From Tritrichomonas musculus (lineage: Eukaryota; Parabasalia; Tritrichomonadida; Tritrichomonadidae): a DNA stretch of 64,000 nucleotides. Where the stretch lies: contig JAPFFF010000004.1 of the NCBI GenBank assembly GCA_039105265.1, positions 2,604,001 to 2,668,000 on the forward strand, given 5' to 3'. Both the position numbers and the translations under genes were made by a program. Under the pieces are notes generated by a model. It searched no databases, was not told where the DNA came from, and saw only the letters and a program-made list of their open reading frames with translations. Positions within the stretch are counted from its first letter, which is position 1. Every line of letters starts with the position of its first letter. This document shows positions 42,381 through 53,778 of the stretch, in pieces.

Positions 42381-44814
42381 ATGTTTTTAAAAATGATATC
42401 GAAAATCTCTATCAATCAAGATAGAAGTATCGAAGATTTAATTAATGAATTCGAGAAGACTTTTATTACACAAGAAAATGAAATTAAAAATGAAAAAATT
42501 GATCACATAATTTCAGATATTTTTTATGAGGAACATGAAATCAATATCATTGTCATCAATTTTGAATCAAAAGACAAATGTTATTCGATTTGTTGTGATA
42601 AGAAAATATTTGTTATTTCAAAAACAATTCTTCACGATTTTTTTATTCAAATCAATTCTGACAACAAACAAATAAAGAACCAAATAAAGAATAAGAAAGA
42701 AGAAATTTACATGTGTTCTAATAAAACGAGAGAAGAATTTAACAACGATTCATTTAACATTTTTTGTACAAATTTGAAATCCAATTCCAAGAAAGACGAA
42801 CAATTTGAAGAAGAAATCAAAAATCTGATTTCACATTTCAAGATCAAATCAAAAAACATCAAAGAACATCATTTATTCATACAAGTAATTGCAGGATACA
42901 TCATTAAATGCAGCTATTATTTTACGAAACTAGAAATAGAGAAAGATATTGAATATACAAATAAAGAAGCAAACATTAAAGAAGCAAACGAAAAGAGAAT
43001 CGAAGATCTGATTATGCTACGACAAATTGAATTTAATGAATACAAAATTGTTAATCTATGTTTAAATATTCAAGACCAGCTTTTGTATATAACAAAAATA
43101 TTTGACGATGAAAGATTTTATCAAACAGAGAAAAATATTTTTGAAATATTGAAAAAGCATCATCCTTATCGATGCAATTTTCAAGGATCAATTGAGAAGA
43201 ACAAAATGAGAATTCTTGTTTTTGAATACTATGAAGGAACAACATTAATGAACATTGAAAATATGACATTAAATCAACTTGATAAAATAATAATTATTTT
43301 TGAGGTTATGACATGCATTGAGGAAATTCATTTTGAAGGAATTATTTTTCGAGATTTGAATCCAGGAAATATTATTATCGATGAAAACAAACGAGCCATT
43401 TTAAACAATTTCGATTATTCGCGAGTTTTAACAAATAATGACGAAGATGTTACAAGTGAGATGACATCGAATATTGGAGTTGAATTTTACACATCACCAG
43501 AACAATATAGCAATAATAAATATTTCAAAGAGACAGACATTTATTCTCTTGGTCGAATCATGTTTTTCATTTTGATTGATAACACCAACACAAAAGATGA
43601 ATACCAACATCCGGATGAACATCGAATATTTGAACATATTTATGAAATGTGCACCAAATTTCAACCATTTCAACGACCAAATATTTCTAAATTAATCAAC
43701 ATTTTTTATCATGAAATAATAAAACATTTCAAAACGACACATTTCTATGATGATAAAGACAAAGAACAAATAGAAAATACGTTGCGAACAATATACAAAC
43801 TTCGACGAAGAGAAATTGAAAAATATTTTGAAAACGAATCAAAAGAATACAAACGACAATATATCAATGAAATATTTGATATCTTTGAATATTTAACATA
43901 TTTTAATTATGATAACCAAAAAGAAACATTGAAAGATATAATATCAAAATTACAAGAAATAATTGGAATGGATGAAAATTTATTAAGTGCCGAAACATTA
44001 AATTTTCTTGGCAAATTATATAACGAAGGAAAATTTTTGCAACATGATCCATCAAAAGACAACTTTTTCATCCGAAGAAAAAGACATGTATTCAATTGGC
44101 AAAATTATTGAAGAAATAATTTTAAATCAAAAAACAAAAAAGATTATTTGTGAATTTAGCATTTATGAGAACGATTTGACTGATTTTATTTATCATTGCA
44201 CTCATAAAAACCAATCTAATGAGTACATTATAATTATGATTTTCTATTTATTTGAAGTGTTTGTGATCAATGAAGATTCGGAGTTCAATAATAATTTTTT
44301 CAAATCATATCGATCATTATTTGAGCATTTCATTCCTTCTAATTTAATTAAATCAAAGATAAAAAAGAGGTCAGATGTTCAAACGATAATCAAATATTTT
44401 AAGTTATTATTAGACCAAGTAACGGAAGAAGAACGTTCTGCTTCTACCAAATATAGAATGCTGAAATATATTTATTTGATTTTAGGCGATGCTTATTACA
44501 GTGGAAAATTTATTCCAAAAGATGTCACAAAATCAATTTGTTATTTTGAAATTTTAGGAAAATTAAATAATTCAAATGCACTACACAATTTAGGCATCAT
44601 TTACTATAAAGACGAATCTGCTCCACGAGATATACTAAAGTCAATTGATTATTTTGAACAGTCAGCTGATCAAAACAATTCAGAAGCACAATACAATCTC
44701 GGAGTTATTTATTTACAACTTCAATCAAAAAAAGAGAGTGAAAATGATGTTTTCTTTTGTTCAGAAGATTCATATGATAAATTTAATCAAATTTTTCTAA
44801 TTTTATGGGTGTAG
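42381..44814 (+). pseudogene. type II kinase-Sel1 gene with internal deletion, unit 2
   Basis: The first 556 residues match the intact type II gene at 56748 closely: N-terminal alpha/beta domain, then kinase-like domain 1 with FRDLNPGN, NNFD and SPEQ. At about 44050 (HDPSKDNFF) the sequence jumps from the first Sel1 unit to the activation-loop part of kinase 2 of a type I gene (TTFSSEEKDMYSIGK), out of frame, so the first frame ends at 44111. The second frame continues through kinase 2 and two or three Sel1 units, then at about 44718 jumps again to an N-terminal-domain fragment (ESENDVFFCSEDSYDKF) and stops. It is a two-junction deletion chimera. A truncated 576-residue protein with kinase-like domain 1 alone could still be made from 42381. 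Confidence 0.8.
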
Positions 44815-45104
44815 TTCGTTTGCAATATCTCGTTATATACATTGTTCTGAAAAGATATATTAATATATTTATGATTGTTATATACCACATATTTTATTAA
44901 AACAATAAAAAAAATGAACTTCATCGACAAGATGATCTCATAATATCTCTTTTTTCCAAATCTTAATTTTTGAATTCCGCTGAGGAATAACATTAGAAAT
45001 GAGCTATTATAAACAATTTAACTATCATTTTTTTAATATTTCAAAGTGAATATGATATATGATTATTTTTGTAAACCTGATTTTTTTGTTTTTTTTAAAA
45101 AAAC
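44815..45104. other. AT-rich spacer shared with unit 1
   Basis: Homologous to 29836-30145. It holds no gene; a minus-strand 68-residue frame (44787-44993) is a chance frame. Confidence 0.5.
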
Positions 45105-45371
45105 ATGAATACTAGATATTTTTTAAAACGCATGCATAGTTTTTTATTCTATACACTAAATCATTTATATTTTTATTTTGGTTCAAAAAACTTTCAAATT
45201 GAAGGACTACATATATTTTGAAATTTGCGTTTTTTGGCTGATTTTTCGTAAATTTCAAAATACATGCAGTCCTTCAATTTGAAAGTTTTTGGAATAAAAT
45301 CTCATTTATATATAGTATAGAATCAGGAATAAAAAACTATGCATGCGTTTTAAAAAATATTAAAAATTCAT
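45105..45371. repeat. long foldback (inverted repeat) element, unit 2
   Basis: 267 bp, arms of about 120 bp with a ~15-bp loop near 45230-45245. Left arm: ATGAAT, then TTTTTTAAAACGCATGCATAG, then CAAATTGAAGGACT; the right arm mirrors it (AGTCCTTCAATTTG to ATTCAT). Pairing extends imperfectly into flanking A/T runs. It is non-coding. RNA from it would form a long hairpin. Confidence 0.75.
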
Positions 45372-45611
45372 TATTTTTTTATATAAGCCACAAACACAGT
45401 TTGAAAAAGTGAGAATATTTTCTTCTGATTTCAACTTCAATTAAAAATACTATATAAATTAGTCAAATATCCATCTATTATACCATAATACAGAATAATA
45501 TTAAAAAAATTCAATTTATATAAAATATATATATTGAGATTATGTTGTCAAAAAAAATATTTTTTTTTTGTTTATAAATAATGTATAATCAATATTAATC
45601 ATGATTATATG

Positions 45612-46338
45612 AGTAAAACTTTTCAATATTGTGTATTTGCCGAGATATCGAAAAACTTACTACCCCCTAAAAGAAGAAATAAGACATTTTAGGTCATTCA
45701 TTGAAAATTGTAAATACGACAGGAATTTATTGAATGATGACGCAGTTATCGGTTATATTATTAAAAAAGCTTACTTCAATACAGCAGATAGAAGAGATAA
45801 AAGGAATAAAACGATAAAAATAAATGAAGAGAAGCCGCAAGTATTTAATATAAATGATTTCATAGAAATAAGAAGTTTTAATTGCAATAAATTATTATAT
45901 AGTATCCAGCATTCACAATTGTTTTTCATGAAGACATTTGATATAACAAATAGTTCAAATCGAGAAGAAGAAAATAAGTATTTTGAAAGAGAGCAAAATT
46001 GCTATGAAAAAATACAAATTGATCATCCTTATCAATTAAAATATTTTGGGTCTATTGAGAATGATTCCAAAAAATCACTTATTCTAGATTTTATCAATGG
46101 ATCAACACTAAAATGTACCAAAAATTTGAGTTTTATAGAGAAAATAAGCATTATTTTAGAAATCATGATTTCAATTGAAGTCCTCCATTTAGAAGGATTT
46201 ATCTATCGTGATTTAAAGCCAGACAACATCATTATTGATAAAAACAAAAATGCAATATTAATTGACTTTGACATGGCTAGACTTTTGGAAAATAATATTC
46301 ACAGAGAGATAATTGGCTTTAGAATTAGCCTTTGAAAA
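45612..46338 (+). pseudogene. truncated type I 5' relic, unit 2
   Basis: Copy of 30640-31358. The open frame from 45631 begins with GTG, not ATG, and runs EEIRHFRSFIENCKYDRNLL through YRDLKPDN and DFDMARLLENN, then NIHREIIGFRISL and a stop. It lacks the in-frame stop seen in unit 1 but has the same 3' truncation. Confidence 0.8.
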
Positions 46339-46600
46339 GACCACCAGCTTTACTTTTATCGACAATATTCACAGCATGGTCAACTCCAGCACCGTTGCAT
46401 TCCTCATCGTCAAGAATTCCACCAGTGTAAGAAATAAACGGATAGTTGCCTATTGGCACCCAAACAGAACCAATGCCTAACATTGCCACTTTCTCTTTGA
46501 AATCATTTTTATCTCCTTCGCTGATGCTGATATAAGACGATTTTGATTGGCTTGAACGCATATTTCTCGTCTAATCCTGTGTACTTATTAATCATGCCTT
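46318..46600 (-). pseudogene. papain-like peptidase C-terminal fragment, unit 2
   Basis: Near-identical copy of the unit 1 fragment (SYISISEGDKNDFKEKVA, ECNGAGVDHAVNIV). It ends KSKAGGLFKG; the unit 1 copy has KSKACGLFKG. Confidence 0.7.
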
Positions 46601-46603
46601 ATC

Positions 46604-46986
46604 TCAAACGGCATTTTCTTTTGATTGCTTGAAAAGACCACCAGCTTTAGAATTAGCCTTTGAAACTTCATCTTCAAGTTTCTTTCGCTTTTTTTCTTCG
46701 GCTGCAAGGTAAGCATTGATTACAGAAAGTTGATTGAAATACCTTTTTTTTTTTGCGCATTAAGCTTTTGTAGTTCTTCGTTAGTTTTGAATTGTTCAAG
46801 TTGGTGATCAAGATTAGTAATTTCTTTTTCATATTCAACAATTTCTTTGCGAAGTGTTTCGTTGGCTAATTTTTGTTTATGGATTGCTCTCTGTTGACGA
46901 CGGACAGTACTAACAATTTCATCCTGAGGGAACTTCATCATTCGAAGCTTGTTTCGGATTTCTTTTACTTCAGCTGGGTTCTCCAT
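46604..46986 (-). pseudogene. coiled-coil (CCDC63-like) fragment, frameshifted, unit 2
   Basis: Same start as at 32007 (MENPAEVKEIRNKLRMMKFPQ), but the A run after NAQKK has 11 bases rather than the 9 in unit 1. The frame therefore shifts and ends after 88 residues at 46720; the remainder to 46604 is in another frame. Slippage in the A run explains the difference. Confidence 0.6.
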
Positions 46987-47241
46987 TTGAAATTATAACG
47001 ATTATGTAAAAATAACGTAAAATATTAAAATAAAGCATTGAAAAAGAAAATCTAATTTATTCTAATAAAAAAATTATATTTCTCTTAACAAATCTTATAT
47101 TTATAAATAGAATAATTTTTTAAAAATAAATTTTAAAATATTTTTAGTTAAATTTAATCTCATATCGAGGTATTTAAATAATAATAATAATAAAAAATAA
47201 GAACTTTTGAGGAAAAAAAAAAAATTTAATAAAACAGCGTA

Positions 47242-50200
47242 ATGAAGCCTAAAAAAGCATTATATGAACCAATTACTCAAATTTCTCAAGTTCCATGTGA
47301 TATTGAAAATTGTATTCAAAAACATGAAGATGGAATTTCAAATTTGAAAGAAGAAATAAGAAATTTTAAGTCATTCATTAAAGAAAACAAACGCGACATA
47401 AATTTATTGAATGATGACGCAGCTATTGGCTATAATATTAAAAAAGCTTACTTCAATACAGCAGATAGAAGAGATAAAAGGAATAATACGATAGAAATAA
47501 ATATAAAGAAGCCGCAAGTATTTAATATAAATGATTTCATAGAAATAAGAAGTTTTAATTGCAATAAATTATTATATAGTATCCAGCATTCACAATTGTT
47601 TTTCATGAAGACATTTGATATAACAAATAGTCCAAATGGAGAAAAAATTAAAAAGCGTTTTAAAAGAGAAAAAAAGTATTATGAAAAAATACAAATTGAT
47701 CATCCTTATCAATTAAAATATTTTGGGTCTATTGAGAATGATTCCAAAAAATCACTTATTCTAGATTTTATCAATGGATCAACACTAAAATGCTCCAAAA
47801 ATTTGAGTTTTATAGAGAAAATAAGCATTATTTTAGAAATCATGATTTCAATTGAAGTCCTCCATTTAGAAGGATTTATCTATCGTGATTTAAAGCCAGA
47901 CAACATCATTATTGATAAAAACAAAAATGCAATATTAATTGACTTTGACATGGCTAGACTTTGGGAAAATAATCAGGAATTTACAGGTAATATTGGAAGT
48001 GATTATTATGTTTCACCAGAACAGTATAAAGAACATTATTATTCATTTCCAACCGATATTTATTCAATTGGAAAAGTCATGTATTATATTCTCACATCAA
48101 CTAATCCAGGTGATGTAAATAATAAGCAGCCACTTCCGGAAGAATATCGAAGTTTTAAGTCAATTTACGGGCAATGCACTAATGAAGATCCATCTAATAG
48201 GCCAAATATTGAAAAGTTGATCAATATGTTTTATGAGCAAATTTTTAAATATTACAAATCAACACTTTTCTATGAGAAAGAAGAAATAGAACACATGGAA
48301 AAAGCTTTAAAAGCAATTTTTGAAATTCGACTGAAAGAAATCGAAGTATATCTACAAAATGAATCAAAAGAGTACAAACCAAAGCATATCAATGAAATAT
48401 TTGAGATCTTTGAATATTTAACATATTTCAACTACGAACCCCAAAAAGAAACATTGAAAGAAACTTTATCAAAATTACTCGAAATTATTAAAGATGGCGA
48501 ATGTAGTTTGAGTGCAGAAACATTAAATTTTCTTGGCAAATTATATAACGAAGGAAAATATTTGCAACATGATCCAGATAAATCAATTGAATACTTTAAA
48601 CGATCATCAAACAATGGATGCTCAGAAGCACAATATAATCTTGGGAAAATTTATTTTCTAAAACGAGATATTAAAAAAGCGATTGAATATTATTCAAAAT
48701 CATCCAAAAACAATAATGCTAAAGCACAATATCATCTTGGAATTATTTATAAAGAAGGAACAGATGATCCTAAAAATGAAGAAGAATGGATTGAATATTT
48801 CACCCAGTCAGCAAAACAAAATCATTTAAAATCACGAATTGAGTTAGTCAAATATTTCATATCGAAACAAGATATCATTGGTAAACTACAACAAAAATAC
48901 GATGATGAATATTTAACAAATATTTATAAACAATTCAAATTTGAATATTTGTCAGATTTGAAAATGATTGAATCCAAGAACAACGAAATGAAACCATTTT
49001 CGATGATTGATATAATATATTATGCAAATGATAAAACAATTGTCATTATTTGCAGTTACAAGCATTGTTATCTTATTGAAACGAACAAAACACCAGACGA
49101 AATCATCAAATTCATTGAAGATCTTGAACTTTTTTATGATATCAAATTTTATACTACGAATGACAAATATTCTAAATTTTTTGACAACGAAAACAAATTT
49201 GAAGAAATAAACACCGAAACGACACAATTATTCAAATATTTTCAAGATAAGCATTCAATTATTTATGACTTTTATTTTGATAACATTGAAGAATATTTCA
49301 TTAATTTGACTATGAAAGCAATCATTGGATTCACACTGCGAAAATTTTATTTCCATTCTAACGAATTTGAAGACAAAGAACTTTTCAGTTTAACAAACGA
49401 AAAACGACGAGAATTTGAAAAGGATGAATTTGTGAATTTGAGACGGCTTGGACAAGGTTCATTCTCAGTTGTTTCATTAAGTTATCATCTTAAAACATGT
49501 CGACTTTATGCGATCAAAGAATATTTGAATCGGAATGAATTTGACAAATATTTTCAACGAGAGAAAGAATTCTTTGAAAACTCTAATAATGAATTCATTG
49601 TTAAATATTATGGAACTATATTAAAACGGAACGCATTTGTTATTGAATATATGAGTCATGGATCATTAACGCCAGAATATGTTTCAAGTATTACGTCAAC
49701 GCAACGAATGAAACTAATTGTCAGCATATTAACAGGAATCAAATATCTTCATTCGATCAACTTTTATCATCGTGATCTTAAACCGATGAATATTTTCATC
49801 AATCATGATGAAGAATATTTTGTTGGAGATTTCAGTTGTGCAAAATTTAAAAATCCAGACAATAACAATAATATGAATTCAACACGAGACATTGGATCAT
49901 ATATTTACACCTGCTCAGATACAACTTTTTCATCCGAAGAAAAAGACATGTATTCAATTGGCAAAATTATTGAAGAAATAATTTTAAATCAAAAGACAAA
50001 AAAGATTATTTGTGAATTTAGCATTTATGAGAACGATTTGACTGATTTTATTTATCATTGCACTCATAAAAACCAATCTAATGAGTACATTATAATTATG
50101 ATTTTCTATTTATTTGAAGTGTTTGTGATCAATGAAGATTCGGAGTTCAATAATAATTTTTTCAAATCATATCGATCATTATTTGAGCATTTCATTCCTT

Positions 50201-53200
50201 CTAATTTAATTAAATCAAAGATAAAAAAGAGGTCAGATGTTCAAACGATAATCAAATATTTTAAGTTATTATTAGACCAAGTAACGGAAGAAGAACGTTC
50301 TGCTTCTACCAAAAATAGAATGCTGAAATATATTTATTTGATTTTAGGCGATGCTTATTACAGTGGAAAATTTATTCCAAAAGATGTCACAAAATCAATT
50401 TGTTATTTTGAAATTTTAGGAAAATTAAATAATTCAAATGCATTATACAATTTAGGCATCATTTACTATAAAGACGAATCTGCTCCACGAGATATACTAA
50501 AGTCAATTTATTATTTTGAACAGTCAGCTGATCAAAACAATTCAGAAGCACAATACAATCTCGGAGTTATTTATTTAGAAGGAACTGGTATTAAACAAGA
50601 TATTGATAAAGCAATTGATTACTTTACTCTCTCAGCAAATAACAATAATGTATCTGCACAATACAACCTGGGCACTATTTATTACGAAGGAATACTGGTT
50701 AAACAAGATATCAACAAAACAATTCATTATTTATCGATGGCAGCATATAATTATTATCCAGAAGCAAAATACAATCTTGGAATTATATATATTGACCGTG
50801 ATATCAGTAAATCAATCCAATATTTAACTCTTTCATCAAAACAAAAATGTTCAAATGCGCAATTTCTTCTTGGAATGTTGTTTTATGAAGGTCAATTTGT
50901 TACACAAGATATTAACAAAGCAATTCATTATTTAACTCTCTCTTCAAGCCAAAATAAATCGAGTGCGCAATATCTTCTTGGTGTGATATATTATGAAGGA
51001 ATATATATTTCGAGGGATATGAACAAATCAATTCATTATTTAACTCTTGCTGCAAATCAAAATGATTCAAAAGCACAATTTCTTCTTGGAATAATATATT
51101 ATGGAAAAGTATATATATTACCAGATATCAACAAAGCTATTCATTATTTAACTCTTGCGGCAAATCAAAATGATCCAAGAGCACAATTCTTTCTTGGAAT
51201 GATATATTGTGAAGGAATATATATTTCGAGAGATATCAACAAATCAATCCATTATTTATCTCTTGCTGCAAATCAGAATGATACAGTTGCACAATATAAT
51301 CTCGGATTTATCTATTTAGAAGGCAAATATATTTCAAGAGATATAAACAAATCAATTCATTATTTATCTCTTGCTGCAAATCAAAATCTGCCCATTGCAC
51401 AATACCTCCTTGGAGCCATTTACTATGAAGGCAAATATATTTCACGAGATATCAACAAAGCTATTCATTATTTAACTCTTGCTGCTAATCAAAATGATCC
51501 AAGAGCACAATACCTTCTTGGAGTGATATATTATAAAGGTAAATTTATTTCACGAGATATCAACAAAGCTATTCAGTATACAACTCTTGCGGCAAAACAA
51601 AATGATCCAAAAGCACAATTCTTTCTTGGAATGATATATTGTGAAGGAATATATATTTCGAGAGATATCAACAAATCAGTCCATTATTTAACTCTTGCTG
51701 CAAATCAGAATGATGCAGTTGCACAATATAATCTCGGTTTTATTTATTTAGAAGGAATATATATTTCAAGAGATATCAATAAATCAATTCATTTTTTTAC
51801 TCTTGCTGCAAATCAAAATCTGCCCATTGCACAATACTACCTTGGAGCCATATACTATGAAGACAAATATATTTCACGAGATATCAACAAAGCTATTCAT
51901 TATTTAACTCTTGCTGCTAATCAAAATGATCCAAGAGCACAATTCTTTCTTGGAATGATATACTATGAAGGAAAATTTATTTCACGAGATATCAACAAAT
52001 CAATTCATTATTTAACTCTTGCTGCAAATCAAAATGAGTTCAATTCACAATTCAACATTGGTGCTATTTATTATGAAGGAAAATATATTTTCAGAGATAT
52101 CAACAAAGCTATTCATTATTTAACTCTTGCTGCTAATCAAAATGATGTAAGAGCACAATACTCTCTTGGGATGATATATTATGAAGGAAAATATATTTTC
52201 AGAGATATCAACAAATCAATTCATTATTTAACTCTTGCTGCTAATCAAAATGATGTAAGAGCACAATACTCTCTTGGGATGATATATTATGAAGGAAAAT
52301 ATATTTTCAGAGATATCAACAAATCAATTCATTATTTAACTCTTGCTGCTGATCAGAATGATTCAAATGCGCAATGCTTTCTTGGGATGATATATTATGA
52401 AGGAAAATATATTTCAATAGATATCAACAAATCAATTCATTATTTAACTCTTGCTGCAAATCAAAATGATTCAAATGCGCAATGCTTTCTTGGGACAATT
52501 TATTATGAAGGAAGATATATTTCGAAAGATATCAGCAAATCAATTCATTATTTAACTCTTGCTGCTGATCAAAATAACCCAAGTGCACAATACAACCTCG
52601 GTGTTATTTATTATACTGGAAAATATGTCCCACGAGATATTGGCAGATCAATTCATTATTATACACTTGCTGCTAATCAAAATGATTCAAATGCTCAATT
52701 CAATCTAGGTGTTATTTATGAAATAGGCGACTATACTACACGAGATATTGGTAAACTAATTCATTATTTCACTCTTGCTGCAAATCAAAATAATCCAAAA
52801 GCACAATTCAATTTTGGAACTTTTTTTGAAAAAGGGGAAGATGTCTCACGTGATATTAAAAAATCAAATTACTATTCACTAGCTTCAAGTCAAAATCATA
52901 ACAAAGCACAACTCAGTCTAGGCGATACATACGGAACAGGTAAATATGCCATACATGATATTAACAAATCAATTCATTACTATACACTAGCTGCAAATCA
53001 AAACAATGCATATGCGCAATTTAATCTCGGACTTCTTTATTATTATGGTGAGAAAAATGTTCAAAATATCAAAAAAGGAATATACTATATAATGCTATCA
53101 TCAAAAAATGGAAACAGGAAAGCTAATTTTGCACATGGATTTTTGATTCATGAGGGAAAATACATTAAGCGAGACATTAGAGAGGCAGTTAACTATTATA

Positions 53201-53778
53201 AGGAAGCATCATCATTTAATAACCAGTATGCCAAAAATAATCTTGGAATCATTTATAAAAACGGTTTTAGAGAAGTTAAACCAAGAATAGGATCAGCAAT
53301 TGAATATTTTGAAGAAGCAATCCGCCAAAAAAATGATCGTTTGTCGATGTATAATTTGGCCCATATTTACTTTTATGACGAAACAGTCAAACAAGACATT
53401 GATAAATCGATTGACTTGCTAATCAGATCATCAAATGTTTTTATTCATTCATATATCTTATTATGCATAGTATTAATAAAAAAAGTTGGTCCAGATTTAC
53501 AGAAAATTGAAGATGAAATACTCAAATGTACAAAAGGGACGAGTGATTTGGTATCAAAAATACGCAAATTCATCATTCATCATTCTTTATTGGATGAAGA
53601 GCGATATAGTATATTATATAAACTTTATCATAAAAAGGATTTCTTATACACAATCAAGCTAGACTACATTGAATCATCAAAGTTGTATACATTAGATAAA
53701 CATAAAGAAATTCCAAAATACCCAAAAGCGAAGGAAATCAATAAAATTTTTTATGAAGGATTTGGATTTGACGTTTAA
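47242..53778 (+). CDS. dual kinase-like / Sel1-repeat protein, array gene 3 (type I)
   Basis: 2178 residues. Same plan as gene 2: short N-terminus (MKPKKALYEP), kinase-like domain 1 with YRDLKPDN (Tyr214, Asp216), DFD 234-236 and SPEQ; first Sel1 block; second alpha/beta domain; kinase 2 with Gly737, Lys759, HRD 843-845, DFS 863-865; then about 29 Sel1 units and the tail EINKIFYEGFGFDV. A 17-residue patch in kinase 1 (residues about 132-149, GEKIKKRFKREKKYY) differs from all other copies, which read REEENKYFEREQNCY. The early Sel1 order (VYILPDINKA unit) follows gene 1, not gene 2, so repeats have been exchanged between genes. The upstream TCATAT (47160-47165) is a possible initiator. Confidence 0.92.
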   Translation: MKPKKALYEPITQISQVPCDIENCIQKHEDGISNLKEEIRNFKSFIKENKRDINLLNDDAAIGYNIKKAYFNTADRRDKRNNTIEINIKKPQVFNINDFIEIRSFNCNKLLYSIQHSQLFFMKTFDITNSPNGEKIKKRFKREKKYYEKIQIDHPYQLKYFGSIENDSKKSLILDFINGSTLKCSKNLSFIEKISIILEIMISIEVLHLEGFIYRDLKPDNIIIDKNKNAILIDFDMARLWENNQEFTGNIGSDYYVSPEQYKEHYYSFPTDIYSIGKVMYYILTSTNPGDVNNKQPLPEEYRSFKSIYGQCTNEDPSNRPNIEKLINMFYEQIFKYYKSTLFYEKEEIEHMEKALKAIFEIRLKEIEVYLQNESKEYKPKHINEIFEIFEYLTYFNYEPQKETLKETLSKLLEIIKDGECSLSAETLNFLGKLYNEGKYLQHDPDKSIEYFKRSSNNGCSEAQYNLGKIYFLKRDIKKAIEYYSKSSKNNNAKAQYHLGIIYKEGTDDPKNEEEWIEYFTQSAKQNHLKSRIELVKYFISKQDIIGKLQQKYDDEYLTNIYKQFKFEYLSDLKMIESKNNEMKPFSMIDIIYYANDKTIVIICSYKHCYLIETNKTPDEIIKFIEDLELFYDIKFYTTNDKYSKFFDNENKFEEINTETTQLFKYFQDKHSIIYDFYFDNIEEYFINLTMKAIIGFTLRKFYFHSNEFEDKELFSLTNEKRREFEKDEFVNLRRLGQGSFSVVSLSYHLKTCRLYAIKEYLNRNEFDKYFQREKEFFENSNNEFIVKYYGTILKRNAFVIEYMSHGSLTPEYVSSITSTQRMKLIVSILTGIKYLHSINFYHRDLKPMNIFINHDEEYFVGDFSCAKFKNPDNNNNMNSTRDIGSYIYTCSDTTFSSEEKDMYSIGKIIEEIILNQKTKKIICEFSIYENDLTDFIYHCTHKNQSNEYIIIMIFYLFEVFVINEDSEFNNNFFKSYRSLFEHFIPSNLIKSKIKKRSDVQTIIKYFKLLLDQVTEEERSASTKNRMLKYIYLILGDAYYSGKFIPKDVTKSICYFEILGKLNNSNALYNLGIIYYKDESAPRDILKSIYYFEQSADQNNSEAQYNLGVIYLEGTGIKQDIDKAIDYFTLSANNNNVSAQYNLGTIYYEGILVKQDINKTIHYLSMAAYNYYPEAKYNLGIIYIDRDISKSIQYLTLSSKQKCSNAQFLLGMLFYEGQFVTQDINKAIHYLTLSSSQNKSSAQYLLGVIYYEGIYISRDMNKSIHYLTLAANQNDSKAQFLLGIIYYGKVYILPDINKAIHYLTLAANQNDPRAQFFLGMIYCEGIYISRDINKSIHYLSLAANQNDTVAQYNLGFIYLEGKYISRDINKSIHYLSLAANQNLPIAQYLLGAIYYEGKYISRDINKAIHYLTLAANQNDPRAQYLLGVIYYKGKFISRDINKAIQYTTLAAKQNDPKAQFFLGMIYCEGIYISRDINKSVHYLTLAANQNDAVAQYNLGFIYLEGIYISRDINKSIHFFTLAANQNLPIAQYYLGAIYYEDKYISRDINKAIHYLTLAANQNDPRAQFFLGMIYYEGKFISRDINKSIHYLTLAANQNEFNSQFNIGAIYYEGKYIFRDINKAIHYLTLAANQNDVRAQYSLGMIYYEGKYIFRDINKSIHYLTLAANQNDVRAQYSLGMIYYEGKYIFRDINKSIHYLTLAADQNDSNAQCFLGMIYYEGKYISIDINKSIHYLTLAANQNDSNAQCFLGTIYYEGRYISKDISKSIHYLTLAADQNNPSAQYNLGVIYYTGKYVPRDIGRSIHYYTLAANQNDSNAQFNLGVIYEIGDYTTRDIGKLIHYFTLAANQNNPKAQFNFGTFFEKGEDVSRDIKKSNYYSLASSQNHNKAQLSLGDTYGTGKYAIHDINKSIHYYTLAANQNNAYAQFNLGLLYYYGEKNVQNIKKGIYYIMLSSKNGNRKANFAHGFLIHEGKYIKRDIREAVNYYKEASSFNNQYAKNNLGIIYKNGFREVKPRIGSAIEYFEEAIRQKNDRLSMYNLAHIYFYDETVKQDIDKSIDLLIRSSNVFIHSYILLCIVLIKKVGPDLQKIEDEILKCTKGTSDLVSKIRKFIIHHSLLDEERYSILYKLYHKKDFLYTIKLDYIESSKLYTLDKHKEIPKYPKAKEINKIFYEGFGFDV

